DNA of 17,471 nt. It comes from JAWUWD01 sp034112085 (GTDB taxonomy: Bacteria > Bacteroidota > Bacteroidia > Cytophagales > Cyclobacteriaceae). Both the position numbers and the translations under genes were made by a program. The notes beneath the pieces were generated by a model, which searched no databases, was not told where the DNA came from, and was given only the letters and a program-made list of their open reading frames with translations. The stretch lies in contig JAWUWD010000041.1 in the NCBI GenBank assembly GCA_034112085.1, forward strand, positions 1 to 17,471, given 5' to 3'. Shown here piece by piece: positions 7,425 to 15,556 of the stretch; within the stretch, counting starts at the first letter, position 1; each line of letters starts with the position of its first letter.

Positions 7425-7842
7425 GGACCTTGATCTCCTGTTTTATAGACTCATCTTTTAGTCCGTCATATGGTGCGGTGAGGATGGTTTTTAGGATGTC
7501 ACCAACCAGATGTGGCTTGTACCCAAGTGCTTGCGTATACACAGTGGCAACCTCGAGTTCTAGGTCTTCAACTTTATCATCAAGGTAGATCAAATGTACC
7601 AAGTCGTATATGCTTTGAATCACTTCTACTTCATCTTTTGGTATTTCAAAACTATCCTTATCAATTTGGTCAATCACATGTGAAACTTCCTCCGCCTTGA
7701 GTTGCAGCTGCAATCCCCATTTGATGACACAAGTGAGGTACTGAGGCTTGATAGTTTCACGGCTTAAAAACAATGCATAAATGTTTTTAAGGCTCTTTTT
7801 TATCGAAGTAACTTCTTCAGGCTTTAAATCCAGATTTTTCAT
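7399..7842 (-). CDS. Small TerB-like helical protein
   Basis: The 147-residue protein has no signal peptide or membrane helix and is predicted all-helical. The central part (about 70-125, IYDLVHLIYLDDKVEDLELE followed by ALGYKPHLVGDIL) resembles the TerB/DjlA-type helical domain, in which an acidic D-x-x-x-x-x-E pattern after a hydrophobic helix is common. Such proteins are often stand-alone and of unknown role despite the 'tellurite resistance' label. The neighbour is a J-domain protein on the same strand (62-bp gap), interesting because TerB-like and J domains are combined in DjlA. I therefore infer a possible functional pairing with the chaperone-like neighbour; no resistance function should be assumed. 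Confidence 0.5.
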   Translation of the reverse strand: MKNLDLKPEEVTSIKKSLKNIYALFLSRETIKPQYLTCVIKWGLQLQLKAEEVSHVIDQIDKDSFEIPKDEVEVIQSIYDLVHLIYLDDKVEDLELEVATVYTQALGYKPHLVGDILKTILTAPYDGLKDESIKQEIKVLASMNYNS

Positions 7843-7904
7843 AGATATGCGATTGTTGGTATTTACTTAGTATAATGTTAGAGATAATTTCTCGTTTAGT
7901 CAAA

Positions 7905-9113
7905 TCAACGGTCACAATACGCTCTTATTTTCTTACGAGCAGAAGCTTCGCCAAGCTGAAATGCCTCTTGCCAATCAAGACAGGCACGATAAGTTCTTCC
8001 TAAATTGTACCAGCACTCTGCGCGCAGTAAATATCCTTCTGAATATTTAGGTTTAAGATATATTGCCCAATTGAAATCAGTGGTAGCCTCTTCAAAATGG
8101 GAAAGTTCATAGTTGAGGTTTCCTCTTTTCTTGAAAATATCAAAATAGGTGCTATCCAACAGTTCGGGTTTCATTACTAGTTCAAATGCTGGTCCATAAA
8201 TATCAGATTGTCTTTCTTTGAAGATGCTTTTTGCAGAAGTGAAGTAGGAGAGTGCGTTTACCTTATCGCCCAATATTAAGTATAGATCACCGATCTTCAT
8301 TACAAGTTTGATATTGGTTGATTCCCTGATAACTACATAATCATAAGCATCAATGGGTTTTTGATAGCTGTGTAAAGCAAAATGAGCATCGCCTATCATT
8401 GACCAAATAGAGAGATCTTGCTTTCTTATATAGGCTTTGGCAACATTGAGTTCTTGGATTGCCATAGGGTAATTTTCACCTAAGAAATAATCAATTCCTC
8501 TTTGGTGAATAATATCAACATACTGCTGTCTTAATGATCTGTATTTTACTTCTATCGGGTATTGTTTAATTAACCCCAGCACTAGTTGGAAAGTACTATC
8601 GTAATGTTGGTCGATAAAATGAGATTGTGCAGCTTCTAGTTTATTTGTGATAACGCTAGCTTCTTCAATAGCTTGTTTTTCTGTATAGTGATTACTAATA
8701 GCCGAGCCTGATGATACTAAGATAATAACTAATAGTATGGCCCCAATGGTATAGAGTTGCTCCTTATAGTAGTTTTTGTCTACTCTATATCTGTCCCTAC
8801 GGGAAAAATTTGGAGCATTTTTCCATCGTCCCCAATCATTAGCTGGTGTTTTCTTTGATGGCGCATAAGTCTGATATGGTTGATAAGTACTTGGTCTTTT
8901 ACGGTAAGTAAATACGAGGTCATATTTATCTTTTTTGTATTTGTCAGAAAGGGTTTGATAGGCCTCGTTGATGTTTTTGAATTGTTCTTCAGCAAATGCG
9001 CGCCCTTTATTTCGATCAGGGTGATATTTTAGCGCAAGCGACTTGTAAGCGCTTTTGATCTCACTCGCAGTTGCTTCTTTATTTAAACCTAAGATATTGT
9101 AATAATCCTTCAA
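7905..9113 (-). CDS. Membrane-anchored J-domain protein with C-terminal TPR repeats
   Basis: The 402-residue product begins with a clear J domain (residues 2-68, YYNILGLNKEATASEIKSAY) containing the essential HPD at 31-33 that stimulates Hsp70/DnaK ATPase. A Tyr/Pro/Arg-rich linker (70-118) follows, then one membrane helix (about 121-140, YTIGAILLVIILVSSGSAIS), and a region of TPR-like helical repeats (about 160-400), e.g. GENYPMAIQELNVAKAYIRK, SYFTSAKSIF, NWAIYLKPKYSEGYLLRAEC. It has none of DnaJ's Gly/Phe, zinc-finger or C-terminal substrate domains, so it is not DnaJ itself. The basic linker before the helix predicts the J domain in the cytoplasm and the TPRs in the periplasm. Its start overlaps the lgt stop (ATGA, 9110-9113), so it is translationally coupled to lgt and may serve the envelope. 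Target unknown. Confidence 0.85.
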   Translation of the reverse strand: MKDYYNILGLNKEATASEIKSAYKSLALKYHPDRNKGRAFAEEQFKNINEAYQTLSDKYKKDKYDLVFTYRKRPSTYQPYQTYAPSKKTPANDWGRWKNAPNFSRRDRYRVDKNYYKEQLYTIGAILLVIILVSSGSAISNHYTEKQAIEEASVITNKLEAAQSHFIDQHYDSTFQLVLGLIKQYPIEVKYRSLRQQYVDIIHQRGIDYFLGENYPMAIQELNVAKAYIRKQDLSIWSMIGDAHFALHSYQKPIDAYDYVVIRESTNIKLVMKIGDLYLILGDKVNALSYFTSAKSIFKERQSDIYGPAFELVMKPELLDSTYFDIFKKRGNLNYELSHFEEATTDFNWAIYLKPKYSEGYLLRAECWYNLGRTYRACLDWQEAFQLGEASARKKIRAYCDR

Positions 9114-9922
9114 TCGTTGAGTGACTTTTGACTATTTTGATACAGCTTGTAATAAATTCCAATGGCTCCTATAATAAGGAACAACGAGATAAACTGTGAA
9201 TGGGATACATAGCCATCAATAATAAACCCTCTGCTTATATCCCCTCTGAAAATTTCTATTATTGCACGACCTGTAGCATAGAGTATGAGATAGGACATGA
9301 AGATCTGTCCTGAGAATACCTGGCGCTGCTTGATTCGCAGTAGAATGATCAATATGATCCCAATCATTGTGGCACTGTAGAGTTGGGTGGGATGTAGCTC
9401 CGTATTCAATGGATTGGCCAGACTATGAGTGTCAGTAAATATTACTGATAATGGGCCATCATAAGGTTTTCCATGACAACATCCTGCCATGAAGCATCCC
9501 AAGCGTCCAAATATATGTACGATACAAGTGGTGATGCCCATAATATCTAGCATCCCTAAAACTGGGAGTTTATGAACCTTGAAAAATACTAACATCACAG
9601 GAATAGTGAATAAAAACGAACCGTAAAATACAAACCCTCTTCCCGTAAAAAGCTCCCCTAAGTGGGATAAGTAATAACTAGGGTCTTCAAATAGGTAGAA
9701 TACTTTACCACCAACTATAGACGCTATTAGCAATAGTAAGAACAAAGAATTAACATCTTCAAATTTTAGTTGAAACTGTTTTTTTGACTGATAAGCTGTA
9801 TGAGCTATTGCAGCAATTGCTCCGAGGGCAATTAAAAAACCATACCAATAGATAGTAATCGTGGCAGGGAATATTCCTTGTAGAAAATTTGGGATATTGA
9901 AAGTGAAAAATTCTGGATTCAT
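9110..9922 (-). CDS. lgt: Prolipoprotein diacylglyceryl transferase
   Basis: The 270-residue multi-spanning inner-membrane enzyme transfers diacylglyceryl from phosphatidylglycerol to the lipobox cysteine of prolipoproteins, the first step of lipoprotein maturation. Supporting features are ITIYWYGFLIALG (about 22-34), the Lgt signature region FGRLGCFMAGCCHGKP (138-152) with the essential arginine R140, LHPTQLY (176-182), and GRAIIEIFRGDISRGF (218-233) with further conserved arginines. The signature carries C-F-M-A-G-C-C rather than the proteobacterial N-F-x-N-x-E, and the position of the E. coli HGG motif reads FVFYGS without histidine; I think both are common outside Proteobacteria. First gene of a minus-strand unit, with a promoter at 9952-9981 and an overlapping J-domain/TPR gene downstream. 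Confidence 0.93.
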   Translation of the reverse strand: MNPEFFTFNIPNFLQGIFPATITIYWYGFLIALGAIAAIAHTAYQSKKQFQLKFEDVNSLFLLLLIASIVGGKVFYLFEDPSYYLSHLGELFTGRGFVFYGSFLFTIPVMLVFFKVHKLPVLGMLDIMGITTCIVHIFGRLGCFMAGCCHGKPYDGPLSVIFTDTHSLANPLNTELHPTQLYSATMIGIILIILLRIKQRQVFSGQIFMSYLILYATGRAIIEIFRGDISRGFIIDGYVSHSQFISLFLIIGAIGIYYKLYQNSQKSLND

Positions 9923-9951
9923 ATCTATTTGATCGTTCTGAGTAAAGAAAA

Positions 9952-9981
9952 CAAAGTAAACATTTTAAACATAGTGTTCAA
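9952..9981 (-). promoter_or_regulatory. Bacteroidota-type promoter for lgt
   Basis: On the minus strand TTG (complement of 9979-9981), a spacer of exactly 19 bases, and TTACTTTG (complement of 9952-9959) match TTG-N19-TAnnTTTG with one mismatch in the -7 element. Transcription would start roughly 20 bases before the lgt ATG. It lies back to back with the promoter at 10016-10045. Confidence 0.6.
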
Positions 9982-10015
9982 TAGCCAATGTTGAAAGTTA
10001 ATAGTCATAGAAATG

Positions 10016-10045
10016 TTGATCTGATTTAGAAATGAACTTAATTTG
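10016..10045 (+). promoter_or_regulatory. Bacteroidota-type promoter for the EamA transporter gene
   Basis: TTG at 10016-10018, exactly 19 bases, then TTAATTTG at 10038-10045 match the Bacteroidota consensus with one -7 mismatch, the same mismatch as in the lgt promoter. Because it overlaps the upstream ATG at 10032, it supports ATG 10071 as the true start. Confidence 0.6.
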
Positions 10046-10070
10046 CAAAAAAAAATATATAATTGATATT

Positions 10071-10922
10071 ATGTCAAAGGGAGTCCGGTACATGTTACAA
10101 GCTTCATTCTTCTTTGCAGTAATGAATGTCATGGTGAAGCTGATTCCTAATATACCTGCTGTTGAAGTTGTATTTTTCAGGTCTATTGTCTCACTGATAT
10201 TGAGCTATGGATATTTAAAGAGTAATGATATCAATGTGTGGGGAAGCAATAAGAAAATTCTTATTCTTAGAGGACTTTCTGGATCGATTGCTTTATGCTG
10301 TTTCTTTGTGACGATACAATCTATTCCATTGGCAAGTGCCATTACTATTCATTACCTATCACCAATATTTACTGCCATCATAGGGATTTACTTTGTGAAG
10401 GAACGCGTATACAAGTGGCAATGGTTGTTCTTCGCCATTGCATTTGGAGGAATTCTAATCATCCAAGGATTCGATGCGAGGGTTTCTCTAGGGTATACAT
10501 TGTTGGGAGTTACCGCAGCATTTTTATCAGGAGTGGCCTATAATTGTATCCGCAAACTCAAAGATTCAGAACATCCATTAGTCATCATCTTTTACTTCCC
10601 TTTAGTGACGCTTCCACTTACCGGAATTTACCTGTTGTTTGATTGGGTACTTCCAGTAGGAATAGAATGGCTTTGGCTATTGCTCATTGGGTTAAGTACT
10701 CAGTTTGCACAATATTTTATGACCAAGTCTTATCAGTCCGAAGAACTGTCCAAAGTGGCTAGCCTAAACTACATAGGAATTATATATGCATTAGGTTTTG
10801 GTTATATATTCTTTGATGAATCATATGGTTGGTTAGTATATACTGGTATGGGAGTAGTACTCATTGGTGTGATTCTAAATATTTGGTACAAAACCAAATT
10901 GACCCACGCAGTAGCTAAATGA
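10071..10922 (+). CDS. EamA/DMT-family inner-membrane transporter
   Basis: From ATG 10071 the product is 283 residues and almost wholly hydrophobic, with about ten membrane helices in two homologous EamA halves. The first half runs from GVRYMLQASFFFAVMNVMVKL through FFRSIVSLIL to YLSPIFTAIIGIYFVKERV; the second from YTLLGVTAAFLSGVAYNCIRKL to NYIGIIYALGFGYIFFDESY. Helix-end charges (KER, DES) match the conserved acidic/basic ends of DMT permeases, which export or exchange small metabolites such as amino acids or nucleotides. Substrate cannot be inferred. I preferred 10071 over ATG 10032 because relatives begin with a short basic segment before the first helix and the promoter covers the earlier ATG. 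Transcribed alone and divergently from lgt. Confidence 0.88.
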   Translation: MSKGVRYMLQASFFFAVMNVMVKLIPNIPAVEVVFFRSIVSLILSYGYLKSNDINVWGSNKKILILRGLSGSIALCCFFVTIQSIPLASAITIHYLSPIFTAIIGIYFVKERVYKWQWLFFAIAFGGILIIQGFDARVSLGYTLLGVTAAFLSGVAYNCIRKLKDSEHPLVIIFYFPLVTLPLTGIYLLFDWVLPVGIEWLWLLLIGLSTQFAQYFMTKSYQSEELSKVASLNYIGIIYALGFGYIFFDESYGWLVYTGMGVVLIGVILNIWYKTKLTHAVAK

Positions 10923-11089
10923 TTTTGCCAAATTTACCAGATAATAAGTTTTAACAGCCATTCATCCACCGTTCACTGCCATCTACTAATTGCCCCACAC
11001 TCGCGAAGAATTAAATCATACTTTCGTGCCGAATTTAGAATGCAGTAATCAATTGGACGAAATTCTTTTAGTATATTATTCCTCCTGTC

Positions 11090-11106
11090 AGAACATCCCA
11101 TGTTCT
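11090..11106. promoter_or_regulatory. Operator-like inverted repeat upstream of the secreted nuclease gene
   Basis: AGAACATcccATGTTCT has perfect 7-base arms around three bases, 71 bases before ATG 11178. The rest of the gap 10923-11177 shows no gene I accept and no promoter with correct spacing. GAAC...GTTC half-sites recall LexA-type boxes of Gram-positive bacteria, but the 7-base spacing differs from the usual four. A site for an unidentified regulator, or a leader hairpin, is the most that can be said. Confidence 0.4.
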
Positions 11107-11177
11107 AGAGATGATCTTGTCTTTGTGTTGCTGTTTGAATCAGTATTTATTCAATTACCACTTTATATATCCCAATA

Positions 11178-14100
11178 ATGATGAAACAGTTTTACTTTAA
11201 CATTAGTGTTGCGCGCAAAATTATACTTGCACTGTTAGTATTGTATTTTTTTGGAAGTCTAGTCACATTCGCTCAAGTACCGGTAGGCTACTATGATGTT
11301 GCATCAGGTAAAACAGGAGCTGAATTGAAATCGTCTCTTAATGGAATAATTTCGGGACATACTTCATATCCATATTCTAGTACTAATACAGATGTATGGG
11401 ACATATTGAAAGCAGCAGATAAAGATCCAAATAACGCGGCTAATGTAATCGGTATTTACTCAGGTTTTGAGATGGATGCGGCAGCCGAATATGCAAGTGG
11501 GGCAGGATGGAATCGTGAACATGTCTGGGCAAAGTCTAGAGGTGATTTTGGAACTACGATGGGTGCAGGAACTGACTGTCATCATATTGTCGCGGCAGAT
11601 ATCTCTACTAACTCGGCAAGAAACAACCGTAATTTTGACTACGGAGAAAGCTTCTACGTTGATGGTTCTGGAAATTATAGTGGATCGACACTTTCCAAAA
11701 CAAGTAGTGCTTGGGTTTGGGAACCAAGAGATGAAGTTAAAGGGGATGTTGCCAGAATGATTTTCTATATGGCAACAAGGTATGAAGGTATTGGAGGAGA
11801 GCCAGACTTAGAGCTTACAGAAACACTTTTAAATAATACAGATAAATCGCCTATCCATGCAAAGTTATCAGTGCTACTTCAATGGCATCAAAACGACCCA
11901 GTTAGTACAACTGAGCTAAATAGAAACGAAGTGATTTATGGTTTCCAGAATAACAGAAATCCTTTTATTGATCATCCTGAATACGTATGTGAAATATGGC
12001 CATGCGGTGCGGTGGGTAACAATGTTCCTATTTTCTCATCTACTGGATCAACGACTGCTACACAAGGCCAGCTATATTCTTATAACATAACAACTTCTGA
12101 CACTGAAGGTGATACTAGAGCGATCACTGCCTCAACTAAACCATCATGGTTGAGCTCTATTGATAATGGAAATGGGACGGCAACACTATCAGGAACTCCA
12201 TCTTCTGCAAATGTTGGAAATCATTCAGTCGTATTGAACGTTTCTGATGCGAGTGGAAATACGAATCAGTCATTTACATTTGTTGTAGTATCTGCTGGTG
12301 GTGGTGGAAGTGGCGGAGCGGCTACAGACCTTATTATCTCTGAGTATATTGAAGGATCATCTTTCAATAAAGGGTTAGAAATCGCAAATTATACTGGTTC
12401 TAGTATTGACTTATCCAATTATTCACTGTTGAAACAAACCAATGGAGCAGGGAACTGGAGCTCTGAACTCGCATTGTCAGGAATTTTGGCAGATGGAGCT
12501 GTCTATGTGGTGGTCCATACTTCTGCTGATGCAGTAATGAAATCTCAAGCAGATTTAATATCAGGTTCAGGTCCTATGAGTTTTAATGGAAATGATCCAA
12601 TAGCTCTTTATAAGAGTGGAATTATTATCGATGCTGTTGGGACATTTGGTGATACTAGCAATTTTGGTAAAGATGTTACTCTGGTTAGGAAAGTAGATAT
12701 CAATTCACCTAATACAGTTTATTCAGTAGTTGAATGGATAAGCAATGCTTCAAATACATTCTCTTTTTTGGGAAGCCATACAATGAATGTAGGAAGTAGT
12801 GAGACTACAATACCGGTAATCACATTAGTAGGAAATACGACAATCAATTTGACAGAAGGAGATACCTACACTGATCAAGGAGCAACCGCTCTTGATAATG
12901 TAGACGGTAACTTGACTTCGAGCATTGTGACTACTGGAACAGTAAACACAGCATTAGCTGGAACATATACAGTTAACTATAATGTGAGTGATGAAGCTGG
13001 TAATGCAGCGACACAAGTATCAAGAACAGTAATTGTGGCTGTTCCAGTAGATAATACAGCACCAATAATCACCCTGGTAGGCAATGCTACAATCAACTTA
13101 ATCGTAGGAGACACATACAACGAGCAAGGAGCTACTGCTATAGACAATTTAGACGGCAATTTGACAACGAGTGTCATAACTACAGGAACTGTAAACACAG
13201 CATTAGCTGGAACCTATACAGTTAACTATAATGTGAGTGATGAAGCAGGTAATGCCGCGACACAAGTATCAAGAACAGTAATTGTAGCAGTACCTGCAGG
13301 TTGTTCTAACGGGATATCTTCTTTCCCATATTCAGAAGGATTTGAGTTAGGAATCGGAGCATGGATTCAGTCATCTTCTGATGATATCAACTGGTCATTA
13401 GATGCTAGTGGAACACCGTCAAGCAGTACAGGACCATCAAGTGCCACGGAAGGATCAAACTACTTATACATAGAGTCTTCAGGAAATGGAACAGGGTACC
13501 CAACGAAGACTGCTATCTTGAATAGTCCCTGTGTAGACCTTACTACGGAGAGTGGAGCTACCTTAAGTTTCTCTTACCACATGTATGGATCATCTATGGG
13601 ATCTATGATTTTAGAAGGGAGTATAGATGGAACTAACTGGACATCCCTATGGTCTAAGTCAGGTAATCAGACAAATGCATGGTTTAATGCGAATGTAGAC
13701 TTGACTTCTTATATAGGAGGAACAGTTGAATTGAGATTTGTAGGAATTACAAGTACAAGCTATAGAAGTGATATGGCTATTGATAAACTAAACATGATCA
13801 CGGGAATACCACCTTCATGTGAAGATGTGACTTTGACATTAGTAGTTGATGATTACCCAGAAGAGACCAGTTGGACGATCAACAGTGGAGGTGTAACAGT
13901 AGCTTCCGGAGCATATACAGGCACGACACCAGATGGATCAACAGTAATAGCTAATGCTTGCCTACCAACAGGATGTTATACATTCATTATCAACGATGTC
14001 TATGGAGATGGGATTTGCTGTAGCTACGGAAATGGTTCTTATAACTTACGAGATGCTTCGAATACATTACTGGCATCAGGGGGATCGTTTAATAGCTCGC

Positions 14101-14414
14101 AAACAACTAACTTCTGTGTTGGTGGAGCCTCAGCGAAAAGCGCAGGCAGGTCATCTATAAGCCAAGAGATTGTTGAAGAGTTTTTACCAACGAATATTGA
14201 GAGATTGTATCCTAATCCAGTATCAGATTACTTATTTGTAAGTACGCCTGCAGATGTGGTATCTATCAAAGTGATTACTGTCAATGGAATGACTATGAAT
14301 AGTGTAAGTATTGCAAATGATGGAATTGATGTATCATCATTGGAGTCAGGTATCTATGTGGTATTGATTCAAACAGGAAAAGGAATACTACAAGAGAGAT
14401 TTGTAAAGCAGTAA
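11178..14414 (+). CDS. Secreted multidomain endonuclease I-family nuclease with type IX sorting domain
   Basis: The 1078-residue product has a signal peptide (1-33, cleavage near TFAQ). An endonuclease I domain (about 35-275) contains WNREHVW (E114, H115), GTDCHH (131-136) and STNSARNNRNFD (143-154), matching the Glu-His and metal-binding Asn sites of the Vvn/EndA nucleases. Then follow an Ig-like domain (about 282-372), a Gly linker, a lamin-tail-like domain (about 383-540, IISEYIEGSS), two DUF5011-type Ig-like repeats (546-628, 629-706), a MAM/jelly-roll-like domain (about 710-876), a Cys-rich domain (about 880-980, CLPTGCYTFIINDVYGDGICC), and a type IX secretion C-terminal domain (about 1004-1078, YPNPVSDYL...). 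The protein should be exported and released or fixed on the cell surface, degrading environmental DNA or RNA for nutrients or acting on extracellular DNA. Single-gene unit, closed by the terminator at 14438-14471. Confidence 0.9.
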   Translation: MMKQFYFNISVARKIILALLVLYFFGSLVTFAQVPVGYYDVASGKTGAELKSSLNGIISGHTSYPYSSTNTDVWDILKAADKDPNNAANVIGIYSGFEMDAAAEYASGAGWNREHVWAKSRGDFGTTMGAGTDCHHIVAADISTNSARNNRNFDYGESFYVDGSGNYSGSTLSKTSSAWVWEPRDEVKGDVARMIFYMATRYEGIGGEPDLELTETLLNNTDKSPIHAKLSVLLQWHQNDPVSTTELNRNEVIYGFQNNRNPFIDHPEYVCEIWPCGAVGNNVPIFSSTGSTTATQGQLYSYNITTSDTEGDTRAITASTKPSWLSSIDNGNGTATLSGTPSSANVGNHSVVLNVSDASGNTNQSFTFVVVSAGGGGSGGAATDLIISEYIEGSSFNKGLEIANYTGSSIDLSNYSLLKQTNGAGNWSSELALSGILADGAVYVVVHTSADAVMKSQADLISGSGPMSFNGNDPIALYKSGIIIDAVGTFGDTSNFGKDVTLVRKVDINSPNTVYSVVEWISNASNTFSFLGSHTMNVGSSETTIPVITLVGNTTINLTEGDTYTDQGATALDNVDGNLTSSIVTTGTVNTALAGTYTVNYNVSDEAGNAATQVSRTVIVAVPVDNTAPIITLVGNATINLIVGDTYNEQGATAIDNLDGNLTTSVITTGTVNTALAGTYTVNYNVSDEAGNAATQVSRTVIVAVPAGCSNGISSFPYSEGFELGIGAWIQSSSDDINWSLDASGTPSSSTGPSSATEGSNYLYIESSGNGTGYPTKTAILNSPCVDLTTESGATLSFSYHMYGSSMGSMILEGSIDGTNWTSLWSKSGNQTNAWFNANVDLTSYIGGTVELRFVGITSTSYRSDMAIDKLNMITGIPPSCEDVTLTLVVDDYPEETSWTINSGGVTVASGAYTGTTPDGSTVIANACLPTGCYTFIINDVYGDGICCSYGNGSYNLRDASNTLLASGGSFNSSQTTNFCVGGASAKSAGRSSISQEIVEEFLPTNIERLYPNPVSDYLFVSTPADVVSIKVITVNGMTMNSVSIANDGIDVSSLESGIYVVLIQTGKGILQERFVKQ
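12813..13295 (+). repeat. 249-bp tandem duplication encoding two DUF5011-type domains
   Basis: Unit 1 (12813-13061) and unit 2 (13062-13295, shorter at its end) are offset by exactly 249 bp (83 codons). The 3' parts are almost identical, for instance GTAAACACAGCATTAGCTGG at 12942 and 13191, and the encoded GTVNTALAGTYTVNYNVSDE is unchanged. The 5' parts have diverged more. Homogeneity at silent sites indicates recent duplication or gene conversion confined to the 3' portion. Confidence 0.85.
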
Positions 14415-14437
14415 TCTCCTCTTGAATATTGTATTTG

Positions 14438-14471
14438 AAAGCGATGATGAATTTTTCATCATCGCTTTTTT
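14438..14471 (+). terminator. Rho-independent terminator after the nuclease gene
   Basis: A perfect 14-base stem (14438-14451 with 14455-14468) and 3-base loop is followed by a run of T (14466-14471) on the plus strand, 23 bases after the nuclease stop. The minus-strand aminotransferase gene ends inside the hairpin (stop 14459-14461), so the same structure may serve both convergent genes, although the T run favours the plus direction. Confidence 0.85.
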
Positions 14472-15556
14472 ATTGTCTCGGCTAAAATACCAAGTCCTTT
14501 CTTTATCTCATCTTCATTGATCGATGCAAATCCCATTCTAATTCCAGAATGATCCTTGTCTAATGGGTTATACTTTTCGTGAGGCTCTATTGATAGTCCA
14601 TTGGTCAGTGCTTTATCCCTTATTAATCTCCAGTCTCCTTTATTTTTTAGAGTTACCCAGACTGACATGCCCCCATCTGGAATTTTGAAGTCAATGTAAT
14701 CTGATAACTCCTTGCTGAGAATCTCACAAAATAAGTCTCGCCTTTGTTTATATATCTTGAGCGCTTTTTTACTGTGACGTTGGATGTCTCCATCCTTGAT
14801 CATGTGGGCATAGATCAATTCCATCATCGGGTCTCCCTGTCGATCTACAATTCTCCTCAGTTGAGCTGCTTCATCTATAAATGACTTTGGAGCCACCATG
14901 TATCCGATACGTATCCCTGGGACTACTATCTTACAAAGTGCACCTATATAAATTACTGAGCCTTTGCTATCGCTGCTAGCAAGTGGTAAAATGGGTGCGT
15001 GAGAGTAATGAAAATCATAGTCATAGTCATCTTCTATGATCGCAAATTTGTATTGATAGGAGAGTTGGAGCAAGTGCATTCTACGATCAGCTGAAAGCGT
15101 CACTGTAGTAGGGTGGTGATGATGTGGTGTGATATAGACTGCCTTTATGATTTTGTCTTTGCAGATTTCAGCGATTTGATTGGTGTCAATTCCTTTTTCA
15201 TCAACACCTACTCTGATTAAGTCTGCATTGGCTTCTTTGAAAGTAAGGTCGGCTGTGATATAGTTACTCTCCCCAATTATGACAGCCTCTTTGTTTTTGA
15301 ACAGTAGTTGACTTGTCAAATAAATACCCATTTGACTTCCTCTGGTGATCAGAATATTATCAATGCTGATATTGAGACCGCGAGTTTCATTGAGGTACTT
15401 GACAAGTTCGTGCCGTAATACTTCATTGCCATAGATCGATCCATAAGAAAGGTACTTGTTGAAATATGACTTACTGACCATTGAGCGATATCTTTTGGCG
15501 ATTTCGGTAACTGGTGCTATTCTCGTGTCGGGAGTGCCATCATTGATGTAAATGAT
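14459..15556 (-). pseudogene. 5'-truncated MocR-type PLP aminotransferase (GntR domain missing)
   Basis: The frame is open from just after a stop at 15557-15559 to TGA 14459-14461. The first ATG (15479-15481) would give 340 residues. Upstream of that ATG the same frame reads INDGTPDTRIAPVTEIAKRY, the recognisable start of the aminotransferase domain of MocR/PdxR regulators, but no start codon precedes it and the N-terminal GntR winged-helix (usually about 120 residues with linker) is absent. The catalytic domain is otherwise whole: SQMGIYL, PHHHHPTTVTLSADRR, EDDYDYDFHYS, the PLP lysine K184 (numbered from ATG 15481) in GALCKIVVPGIRIGY, and a C-terminal arginine region GIRMGFAS. MocR proteins control vitamin B6, taurine or GABA genes using PLP as co-sensor; without the DNA-binding part this copy cannot act as a regulator. 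The break is discussed as a finding at about 15545. Confidence 0.82.

Noticed and set aside
7399..7842. Tellurite resistance function for the TerB-like protein
   Set aside because: Only weak helical-domain resemblance, and no other ter genes nearby; the name would overstate the evidence.
10990..11178. A 62-codon plus-strand frame ending in TAATG overlap with the secreted nuclease gene
   Set aside because: It starts at TTG, not ATG, has no recognisable domain, and its composition (many Cys, Leu, Ser without pattern) looks like translated non-coding DNA. The 1-base overlap alone is not enough.
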